Below are positions 22,948 through 29,069 of a stretch of DNA of 36,526 nt, piece by piece. The first letter of the stretch is position 1. Every line of letters begins with the position of its first letter. The stretch covers positions 1 through 36,526 of the forward strand of contig NZ_JAHRCY010000043.1 of NCBI RefSeq assembly GCF_019083965.1, read 5' to 3'. The position numbers and the translations under genes were made by a program. The stretch is from Catellatospora tritici (lineage in GTDB: Bacteria; Actinomycetota; Actinomycetes; Mycobacteriales; Micromonosporaceae). The notes under the pieces are model-generated. The model was given only the letters and a program-made list of their open reading frames with translations, was not told the origin of the DNA and made no database searches.

Positions 22948-23459
22948 TGACAGCCGGTCCTGCGGATTCGTTCCGGGAATACGTGCACGCGCGCCTGGGG
23001 ACGCTTGTGCGTGCGGCGTTCCTGCTGACCGGCGACTCGTATCTGGCGGAGGACCTGGTTCAGCAGACGCTGGCCAAGGTTGCCTCCCGCTGGGAACAGA
23101 TCGTCGCGGACGGGAACCCGGACGCCTACGTGCGGCGCGTCCTGTACCACCAGCATGTCTCCTGGTGGAGAAGGTGGCGACGGGAGCCGCTGCCGGTCGC
23201 CGCCGTGCCGGAGGTCGCCGGGGCGGACCCCCACGGGCCGACGACGACGGCGATCGCCGTTCGCCAGGCGCTGGCCAAGCTGGCCCCCAGACAGCGGGCC
23301 GTGCTCGTGCTGCGCTACTTCGAGGACTTGACCGAAGCACAGACGGCACAGGTCCTAGGTGTGTCGACGGGCACCGTGAAGAGCCAGGCTCGGGATGCGC
23401 TGGCCCGTCTACGTGCCGTCGCCCCCGAACTGGCTGACCTGCAGGAGGTGTCGAAATGA
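22947..23459 (+). CDS. ECF RNA polymerase sigma factor, SigE family
   Basis: This 170-aa group IV sigma factor directs RNA polymerase to alternative promoters. Region 2 is FREYVHARLGTLVRAAFLLTGDSYLAEDLVQQTLAKV followed by the DNA-melting helix region (PDAYVRRVLYHQHVSWWRRW); region 4 is AVRQALAKLAPRQRAVLVLR, YFEDLTEAQTAQVLGVS and TGTVKSQARDALARLR, a classic helix-turn-helix. It lacks a C-terminal extension. The ATG at 22947 has GAGATG 8 nt upstream and overlaps the stop of the fragment before it; a GTG at 22938 is possible. Its own stop overlaps the next start (ATGA), so it is cotranslated with its presumed anti-sigma partner. It is probably held inactive at the membrane until a signal arrives (inference). 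Confidence 0.92.
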   Translation: MTAGPADSFREYVHARLGTLVRAAFLLTGDSYLAEDLVQQTLAKVASRWEQIVADGNPDAYVRRVLYHQHVSWWRRWRREPLPVAAVPEVAGADPHGPTTTAIAVRQALAKLAPRQRAVLVLRYFEDLTEAQTAQVLGVSTGTVKSQARDALARLRAVAPELADLQEVSK

Positions 23460-24802
23460 CTACAACGCTGCATCGAGTTCTGGTCGATCTCGCCGGCGAG
23501 GCTCCCAGCGTGCGCATGCCGGAGGACCTGTGGCGGCGCGGACGTCGCCTCCGCTGGCGGCGCCGGGCCGCAGGGATTCTTGCCTGCCTGCTGGTGAGTA
23601 TGACCGCGATGTGGCTGCCGTCGCCGAATGCGACCGGGTCGCAGTTCGCAGGTACTGACGACCGTACGCTGCCAGCCTGGGCCGCCCAGCCCTACCTGTG
23701 GCAGCAGACGTTCAGCGAGGATCCGAACGGGCCGGCGAAGCTTGTGTTCGAGACAGGGCACAGTCTCGATCTGGATACGTCGCTGGTGGTCGTGGGCCGC
23801 GACGACTCCTTCCGGCTGGTCTACCTCGACCCCGGCGAGTTGATGGGCAGTTTGTCGCCAGACGGCCGCTACCTCCTGGGCGACAGCCTTGTCGACCTGG
23901 TCACCGGGCAGTCCCGCAAGCTCAGTCCTGCCGTCTCGTCAAATTGGCCAGCCGTGTGGTCGCCCGACAGCCAAAGCGCCGTCGCCGTTGTCGGGCAGGA
24001 CGACGTAGTGCCAACCACCGGCCCGAACGGTGAGCGGATCAACGATTCGACGCGCTTGGACAACATCGTCATCGTTAGCGTGCCGGACGGCAGTCTACGG
24101 GTCGTCCACGTGGCTGAGGCAGACGTCTTCCGGGCGGCGTTCTCGCCTGACGGCACCCGGGTGGCCATCACCGTCGGCCGCGACGCACAAAATAAGGAGT
24201 TGCTCATCCTGGACGTTGCGACCGGCGCCGTGCAACGTGCGGTGCCGCTCGGCGAGCGGCAGCAGATCGCGGGCAGCGCCGCCTGGTCGCCGGATGGCAA
24301 CCAACTGATCCTCACATTCATCGAGGGATGCCTTACGTCGCCGTCCTGCGACGGGCCCACCCCTGACCGGCCGGCCCGGCAGCGGTTCCACCTGCAATAT
24401 CTCGATGTCGACACCGGAACGGTCACGGACGAGGCGGTCCGTGGCCGGGAAGATCGACCGAACCTCATCGCGTGGCGGCAAGGCGCTCCGGTCCTGTCGG
24501 TTACCAACGACGCGGACAACTCATGCGCCATCGTGCGTCTCCCGGCCGGCCAGAGCCCCGAGACTCTGCCACTGCGGGCGGCTGGGTACGGGTGCCCGAG
24601 CTATCCCCGCAATGCACTGGAGCAGTGGACCCTCGATGGCCCACAGCTGACGCCGTCGCCATGGCAAGCGCAGAACTGGGCCTACGTCGTGCTGGGGCTC
24701 ATCGTACTGACCGGCGCGGCGCTCGTTGTGAAGCTGGGCCGGCGGTGGAGACGACGGTCGATGACACAACGTTCCAGGGTCGCCCCTGAGCCTCCGCGAT
24801 AG
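23456..24802 (+). CDS. Membrane protein with beta-propeller domain, probable anti-sigma partner
   Basis: The 448-aa protein has a short basic cytoplasmic N terminus (1-37, with LWRRGRRLRWRRR), a membrane helix (about 38-56), a large extracytoplasmic region (about 60-405) and a second helix (about 407-427) with a basic tail. The large region has repeated PD40/TolB-like propeller motifs: GSLSPDGRYLL, AVWSPDSQSAVAV, AAFSPDGTRVAI and AAWSPDGNQLIL. Translational coupling (ATGA overlap) to the ECF sigma gene points to a regulator that holds sigma with its short cytoplasmic arm. No HRV zinc-type anti-sigma motif is present. The propeller may sense an envelope ligand. This pairing is known for SigE-type loci, but the function here is inferred. 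Confidence 0.8.
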   Translation: MTTTLHRVLVDLAGEAPSVRMPEDLWRRGRRLRWRRRAAGILACLLVSMTAMWLPSPNATGSQFAGTDDRTLPAWAAQPYLWQQTFSEDPNGPAKLVFETGHSLDLDTSLVVVGRDDSFRLVYLDPGELMGSLSPDGRYLLGDSLVDLVTGQSRKLSPAVSSNWPAVWSPDSQSAVAVVGQDDVVPTTGPNGERINDSTRLDNIVIVSVPDGSLRVVHVAEADVFRAAFSPDGTRVAITVGRDAQNKELLILDVATGAVQRAVPLGERQQIAGSAAWSPDGNQLILTFIEGCLTSPSCDGPTPDRPARQRFHLQYLDVDTGTVTDEAVRGREDRPNLIAWRQGAPVLSVTNDADNSCAIVRLPAGQSPETLPLRAAGYGCPSYPRNALEQWTLDGPQLTPSPWQAQNWAYVVLGLIVLTGAALVVKLGRRWRRRSMTQRSRVAPEPPR

Positions 24803-24909
24803 TGTGCCTGGCGCCGGACCAGATCATGGACCAACTTGTCGCCCGATACGGCATGGGCCATGCAGTCAAGACCATGCGTAGCGCCCGATGACTCTTTTGT
24901 TATCCAATC

Positions 24910-24978
24910 GGCAGGTCAGCCGCTATGGCCAGCCGACCCAATGCGGAGCAGTTTTGGGATGTATCCGGTCGGGGGCAC
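24910..24978. repeat. Right-end repeat of cassette unit 2 with att-like scar
   Basis: It repeats 22244-22312: GGCAGGTCAGCCGCTA, GGAGCAGTTTTGGGATG, then a degenerate tRNA end CCGGTCGGGGGCACCA (24965-24980). The stretch 24803-24909 before it has no gene. Confidence 0.68.
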
Positions 24979-25004
24979 CACGTCATCCCACTGGTCAATG
25001 ATCT

Positions 25005-25105
25005 CTAGCGGTCGTCGTCCTCCTCCCGTGCCGTTGTGCGCCCAGGTGTTCGGCGACCTGGCCGTCGTCGGATGGGCGCAGTGCCGGGTGGTCATGCCGG
25101 CGTCG
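25005..25105 (-). pseudogene. Integrase relic 1 (C-terminal fragment)
   Basis: The minus strand encodes MTTRHCAHP and, after a frameshift, DGQVAEHLGAQR, matching VTTRHYARP and DGEVAEHLDRQR near the end of the intact integrase. A TAG stop at 25005-25007 and the bases beyond it also match. The catalytic tyrosine codon has become cysteine (TAC to TGC), and a deletion removed part of the tail. It is non-functional. Confidence 0.8.
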
Positions 25106-25253
25106 GGCATGCGGCCTCGCTTCCGATGGTTCGTAACAGTCGAGGTCGCGGCGGTCGAGAACGCCGCGACCACGGTTGTCGTCCACCATTCCGCACATGG
25201 GTCAGGGCCGGATGTCACGTGCATGTACCGCACACCAAGGTCACTTGACTGGA

Positions 25254-25439
25254 TCACCCGGCGGCGTCTTGTCGAGCCACGTCCTCCGCAAAGCTGATCT
25301 CGTCCTGCCTCGCTTGCTCCCTGCGAAGAGCGGCGTCCTCCATGCCGCGCGCAACAGCGGCTCGAACCACCCAGAACAGAAGGAAAAAGAAGAAACAGAC
25401 GCTTCCCAGCGAGAGCAAGATCCCGGTCGGATCATCCAT
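25254..25439 (-). CDS. Small single-pass membrane protein
   Basis: The 61-aa product MDDPTGILLSLGSVCFFFFL continues into a Phe/Leu/Val-rich helix (about 8-30) and a charged C-terminal helix (MEDAALRREQARQDEISFAE). The start is ATG at 25437-25439 on the complementary strand; the upstream site is weak. The composition, one clean helix followed by an amphipathic charged tail, argues for a real small protein rather than chance. The function is unknown. It lies inside the decayed element, so it is either cargo or a leftover. Confidence 0.5.
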   Translation of the reverse strand: MDDPTGILLSLGSVCFFFFLLFWVVRAAVARGMEDAALRREQARQDEISFAEDVARQDAAG

Positions 25440-25601
25440 GGCCCAGACCGTAGTACGGCGACGCCGCGCGGGCAGCCCCTCCGACGCACGGGACCCAAGA
25501 TCACCAGGCGGCGCGGCTGTTCCGCGTATGTTCCCAGGACCGCGGTAGACGGCCGGACGTGGGGATATCGCATGGTGGCGATCATGTGTAGCCTGCGGCG
25601 C

Positions 25602-25820
25602 ATGGAAGCGAGATCGGGTAGAGCGCCAGGCGCCCTCGGTACCTCGGTCACGATCATTGGTGTGATCGTCATCGTGGCGTCATTTCTGATGCGGCGGTAC
25701 GGACTGCTTGGCGCCGATGGACTGTTCGTCGGCGGCCTGATGGTGGTCGCGGGGTTGCTGCTCCGCATCGAGGCGGCAGTCGCGCGCGGTGCCGGTCGAG
25801 CCTCATCGGACGCACACTGA
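25602..25820 (+). CDS. Small two-helix membrane protein
   Basis: The 72-aa product starts MEARSGRAPGALGTSVTIIG and has two hydrophobic helices (about 12-29 and 36-56) joined by a short RRYGLLGADG loop, then a polar tail. The frame is open from 25176, but the earlier part is not protein-like. ATG 25602 gives a clean two-helix protein; ATG 25575 or 25584 are alternatives. The function is unknown, and there is no partner gene except the single-pass protein on the other strand. Confidence 0.5.
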   Translation: MEARSGRAPGALGTSVTIIGVIVIVASFLMRRYGLLGADGLFVGGLMVVAGLLLRIEAAVARGAGRASSDAH

Positions 25821-25865
25821 TCCGTCCCTCGACCGCGCAGCAAGGATCGCGTCGGGCGGGCTCGC

Positions 25866-25940
25866 TTCCTGCTGGGGCACCACACCATCCCACTGATGGA
25901 CGATCTATCCATCGGGCATCGTCCTCCCCCTCGCACCGCA
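25866..25940 (-). pseudogene. Att-like scar and integrase relic 2
   Basis: TTCCTGCTGGGGCACCA (25866-25882) differs from the tRNA end by a lost G and a C-to-T change. It is followed by ACCATCCCACTGATGGACGATCT-like sequence matching the post-tRNA bases of the integrase element, with a TAG at 25905-25907 in the place of the integrase stop and about 30 bp resembling its last codons. The similarity fades near 25940, and the bases to 26053 hold no gene. Confidence 0.45.
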
Positions 25941-26053
25941 CGCCCGTCCGGGGTTCCGAGAATTCTTGTGGCTTGGCGTCGGATCGGGGGCGAGTCGTTC
26001 GTAGTACAGGTGACAGGCGGCCGGAGGAGCCGCTGGCGCAAGGGAGCGATGGG

Positions 26054-26422
26054 ATGACGCAGTACTTGATCTCGTTCAATGACGGCGCGATGGACCACAT
26101 CCCTGATGAGGATTGGCCCGATGTGGGCGAGGCGTCGCACGCGGTGGTCCGGGAGGCCATCAACGCCGGTGTGTGGGTGTTCGGCGGCGGACTCCAACGC
26201 CAGCGGGCGAGCATCGTGGCCACGGACGGGATCGTCACCGATGGTCCCTACCCGGAGACCAAGGAGGTCATCGGCGGGTTCTCGGTCGTCGACGTGGACT
26301 CACGCGAGGAGGCGCTGGCCTGGGCAGCCAGGATCGCCGTCGCCTGCCGCTGCGCGCAAGAGGTCAGGGAACTGCTGCCCGACGCTGAACAGGACGCATG
26401 GCTTCGCCAGGTCGGCAGGTGA
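26054..26422 (+). CDS. YCII-related (DGPF domain) protein
   Basis: The 122-aa protein has a ferredoxin-like alpha/beta fold of the YCII/DGPF family. The signature DGPYPETKEVIGGF (about 66-79) follows the usual VFGGGLQRQRASIVATDG strand; the C-terminal helices are SREEALAWAARIA and EVRELLPD. The ATG at 26054 has AAGGGAGCG upstream, and longer starts to 25973 add an unlikely leader. Family members are often encoded next to ECF sigma factors and are sometimes fused to them. Here the ECF gene is 2.6 kb away, beyond the array boundary, so a functional link is doubtful. The reaction, if any, is unknown. Confidence 0.87.
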   Translation: MTQYLISFNDGAMDHIPDEDWPDVGEASHAVVREAINAGVWVFGGGLQRQRASIVATDGIVTDGPYPETKEVIGGFSVVDVDSREEALAWAARIAVACRCAQEVRELLPDAEQDAWLRQVGR

Positions 26423-26531
26423 CGGCGACACCTCGACGACGTCTGATCGAGTCCCTGGGGTCGTGACCGACTTCCAGCTCGCCCAGCTCGCCGACTGGCG
26501 CTTCAGCGACTGAGCGGCTCGGCACAGTGAA

Positions 26532-26569
26532 CGGCCCCCGGCTGGTCCTGACGGACCGGCCGGGGGCCG
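26532..26569. terminator. Bidirectional terminator between convergent genes
   Basis: A 17-bp stem (26532-26548 with 26553-26569, one G-T pair) around a 4-nt loop lies between the YCII gene and the convergent cellulase gene, 20 bp from the cellulase stop. It has no U tract. Confidence 0.75.
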
Positions 26570-26588
26570 ACTGCTGCTAGGCCGATGA

Positions 26589-28430
26589 TCAGGACAGCGG
26601 CGGGTACGCGTTGGCCATGAGCTCGGCGAACTGCGCGGAGAACCACTGGCCGGACAGCGGCGCGTTCGGCAGCGCCCCGGTCATGTTGTTGCCGTTGAGC
26701 CCGTTACCGGTGTAGGTCGGGTCGCACATCCGGTCGAAGCCCTTGCCCTCGTCGTTCGCGATGACCTGGCTGGCGCCGTCGGACTCGCCCGGAGGCTTCA
26801 CCCACACGTACGCGTCGATGCCGGGAGCCGGGTTGGCCTTCGGCCGCTCGCCCAGGCCCGCGCCGGACTGGTTGCACCAGTTGCCGGCGTGGATGCGGCG
26901 GTCGATGCGCGACTGGTTGACGAAGGTGGTGACGTCGGTCGAGGTCGACGCGGCGGTGGGCCGGTTGGCGCCGCCCCAGCCGTTGCGGCTGGTGTCGATC
27001 AGCATGCCGATGTTGGAGTTGAAGCCCTCGGCGATCAACTTGGTCCGGAACGACTGCGCGAACGACAGCTCGTCGACGTACTGGTTCCAGTCCACCCACT
27101 TCGACTGGCGGACCGTGGTGCCGTTCACCGTGGTGTTGATGGTGAAGTAGGGCTCGGTCAGGGCCGAGTAGTTGGCCGTGTTGGTGATGAAGCCGTGCAC
27201 GTTGTTGACCGTGCTGCCCTCAGCCGTGGCGGCCTGCTTGAACTTCGTCGCCGACGGGCCGAGGTTGGTGTCCCAGCCGATCCAGCCGTGGTGCGCGGCG
27301 TCGATGTAGTTGTAGACGTTCGAGATCGCGCCGAGCTTCTTCAGCGCGTACCCGATGCCGTTGACGTATCCGCCGTTGGCGGCCATGGTCGCGCAGGTGG
27401 CGATGTTGGTGTTGGTCACCAGGTTCGGCAGCGAGTCGATCTCGACGATCGCGACGATGCGCAGCGCGGAGTACTTCGGCCGGGCCAGGATCTCGGCGAT
27501 CGGGTCGATGTACTCGGTCTTGTAGCGCGGCAGGTCGTTGGGGCCCAGCTCACCGTTGGAGGCGAGCGCGGAGCAGTCCCGGCCGGGCAGGTCGTAGATC
27601 ACGAACTGGGCGACCAGCGGACCGGTGCCCGCGTTGTACTGCCGCAGCGCCTCGTCCAGGTGCGCGACCAGGCCCATGCTGGTGGCGCTGCCGTTGATCG
27701 CGGCGATCCGGTCCAGCCACACGGCGGTCGAGGTGTTCGACACCCGGCTGCCACCGGCCACGGACTCGGCCTTGGACTTCCACTCCGGGTTCACGTAGCC
27801 GCGGGCACCCGCGTACGGGTTGTCCACCTTGCTGGTCGGGTCCGTCGGGCTCGGGCTGGTCGACGGGCTCGGGCTGCTGCTCGGCGAGGCGCTGGGGCTG
27901 GCCGACGGGCTCGCGGACGGGCTCGCGGACGGGCTGCTCGACGGCCGCGTGCTCGGGCTGGCCGAGGCGCTGGCGCTCGCCGACGGGGTGACGCCGCCGG
28001 TGGTGCAGGTGACGCCGTTCAGGGTGAACGCGGTCGGCTTGGGGTTGGTGCCGGTCCAGCGGCCGTTGAAGCCGAGGCTGGTCGAGGCGCCGGTGGCCAG
28101 CGCGCCGTTCCAGGACAGGTTCGTCGCGGTGACGTTGGCACCCGACGCGGTCCAGTTGGCGGACCAGCCCTGGGTGAACGTCTGCCCGCCCGGGAAGGCG
28201 AACTTGAGCGTCCAGCTCGTCAGGGCGTCACCGGTGTTCTTGACGACGACGGTGCCGGTGAAGCCACCGGTGCTGGGACCCTCGGTCCAGTCGCTGGTGG
28301 TGTAGGTGATGTCGCAGCCGGGTGCGGCGGCGGCGAGCGTCGCGGGCAGCGTGACCAGGCCGGCGAAGACCAGGGCGCCGACCCCGGCCGCGGCGGCGGC
28401 CTTGCGTCGTCGGGTGATCGGGAAACTCAT
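26589..28430 (-). CDS. Secreted CBM2-GH6 exo-beta-1,4-glucanase (cellobiohydrolase)
   Basis: The 613-aa secreted enzyme would release cellobiose from cellulose. Order: basic N terminus and signal peptide (1-36, ending in TLAAAA), a CBM2 (C39 to C142, Trp-rich), a Ser/Pro linker (about 145-198) and a GH6 catalytic domain from about 203. GH6 motifs: YDLPGRDCSALASNGE and IVEIDSLPNLVTNTN, whose aspartate is the expected catalytic acid, plus HHGWIGWDTNL. The size and order resemble exocellulase Cel6B of Thermobifida rather than endoglucanases, but exo or endo mode is not certain from sequence. ATG 28430 has AAGGAG 8 nt upstream; the longer open frame to 28691 lacks a site. A CelR/CebR-like box lies 295 bp upstream. 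The linker DNA (about 27840-27985) is simple repeats. Confidence 0.93.
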   Translation of the reverse strand: MSFPITRRRKAAAAAGVGALVFAGLVTLPATLAAAAPGCDITYTTSDWTEGPSTGGFTGTVVVKNTGDALTSWTLKFAFPGGQTFTQGWSANWTASGANVTATNLSWNGALATGASTSLGFNGRWTGTNPKPTAFTLNGVTCTTGGVTPSASASASASPSTRPSSSPSASPSASPSASPSASPSSSPSPSTSPSPTDPTSKVDNPYAGARGYVNPEWKSKAESVAGGSRVSNTSTAVWLDRIAAINGSATSMGLVAHLDEALRQYNAGTGPLVAQFVIYDLPGRDCSALASNGELGPNDLPRYKTEYIDPIAEILARPKYSALRIVAIVEIDSLPNLVTNTNIATCATMAANGGYVNGIGYALKKLGAISNVYNYIDAAHHGWIGWDTNLGPSATKFKQAATAEGSTVNNVHGFITNTANYSALTEPYFTINTTVNGTTVRQSKWVDWNQYVDELSFAQSFRTKLIAEGFNSNIGMLIDTSRNGWGGANRPTAASTSTDVTTFVNQSRIDRRIHAGNWCNQSGAGLGERPKANPAPGIDAYVWVKPPGESDGASQVIANDEGKGFDRMCDPTYTGNGLNGNNMTGALPNAPLSGQWFSAQFAELMANAYPPLS

Positions 28431-28539
28431 GGTGCGAACTCCTTGGGCAGGATTTGTCGGTATCGGCGACTGACCGGTGATCAGCGCGCGGAAAATACCG
28501 ACTCGGTACGAAATGCCCAGCCCGGTGGGCGAAGAAAAT

Positions 28540-28561
28540 CCGCACACGCGAACGTGTGCGG
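28540..28561. other. Small hairpin upstream of the cellulase gene
   Basis: CCGCACACG and CGTGTGCGG form a 9-bp stem with a CGAA loop, 110 bp before the cellulase start. A role in the leader or as a binding site is unknown. Confidence 0.35.
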
Positions 28562-28693
28562 CGATGGGTCCACGCCGTCCTGACGAGACGTCAGGTGCCC
28601 TCGGCGGGTGGTTCGCGTTGCATCGCTCCCTACAAGCGAGCGCCATCCTGACACGGCTGTAAGGCCCGCCACAACGCTTTCGTGCCAACAACT

Positions 28694-28720
28694 TTTCGGC
28701 AGGTCAGTGACCTGCCGAAA
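28694..28720. promoter_or_regulatory. 27-bp perfect palindrome upstream of the cellulase gene
   Basis: Arms of 13 bp (28694-28706 and 28708-28720) flank one centre base. The inner core GCAGGTCA-N-TGACCTGC also forms the centre of the terminator at 19566-19594. It lies 4 bp from the CelR-like box and may be a regulator site or terminator. The remaining bases of 28431-29069 hold no gene. Confidence 0.45.
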
Positions 28721-28724
28721 CTCG

Positions 28725-28738
28725 TGGGATCGCTCCCA
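28725..28738 (-). promoter_or_regulatory. CelR/CebR-like operator
   Basis: TGGGATCGCTCCCA differs at one position from the 14-bp palindrome TGGGAGCGCTCCCA recognised by CelR of Thermobifida and CebR of Streptomyces, LacI-family repressors released by cellobiose. It lies 295 bp upstream of the cellulase start, far for a simple operator unless the leader is long. Confidence 0.55.
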
Positions 28739-29069
28739 TAGAGATCAGAAACTTTCCGTCGACCGCCCATTGGGGGCCGCTGCTTAGGGGCCTTTCGCTC
28801 GCATGCCCAGAACTTGCCCGGAAACTGACCGCAGACGCCGATCTTGGCAAGGTCCACCCGGCATGATCGCGGTCTGCGGTCGGAAACTGGGCTGGCACGG
28901 CACCTTTTGACCTCTAACAGTGATCTACACGGTGATCCGCCGCGAGATCATCGTCCGGGTCGAAACAACGGTCGGCTCAGGTGGGGCAGGAACGGGCAGG
29001 TCCGGCCAGGCACCCGCGAGGAGGCCCGGACCAGACTTCAGGCTGGGTCCACACGGGACGCACCGGTGG

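Larger units (their letters stand above)
22313..24978. mobile_element. Integrase-less cassette unit 2 of the tRNA-Arg array
   Basis: This 2.7-kb unit has the same left landmarks as unit 1, GGCTAATGTCC (22330-22340), GACCTGCGA (22369-22377) and GGGGAGCAGGTTG (22405-22417), then a decayed LEFDY gene, and the same right-end repeat (24910-24978). The cargo is wholly different: an ECF sigma factor and its membrane partner, with a gene fragment before them. It has no recombinase. The interval 22313-22511 is non-coding. Confidence 0.62.
24979..25882. mobile_element. Decayed element between two att-like scars
   Basis: This 0.9-kb stretch starts with the same sequence that follows the functional tRNA (GTCATCCCACTG, then ATCTCTAG), continues into a degraded integrase 3' end, holds two small membrane-protein genes, and ends at a scar resembling the tRNA end (TTCCTGCTGGGGCACCA, 25866-25882). 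It looks like an internally deleted relative of the integrase element. Confidence 0.55.

Noticed and set aside
24836..25297. A 153-aa plus-strand frame across the cassette 2 right end
   Set aside because: It crosses the repeat, the scar and the integrase relic; its similarity to a frame at 22116-22370 is explained by the repeated DNA, not by coding.
25176..25601. A long N-terminal extension of the two-helix membrane protein
   Set aside because: The upstream translation is not protein-like and overlaps the opposite small gene; the ATG at 25602 gives a compact membrane protein.
26464..26513. A 16-residue frame VTDFQLAQLADWRFSD after the YCII gene
   Set aside because: It is too short and without context to call a gene; it could be a chance frame.
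27840..27985. Simple repeats on the minus strand
   Set aside because: They encode the Ser/Pro/Ala linker between CBM2 and GH6 and need no other explanation.
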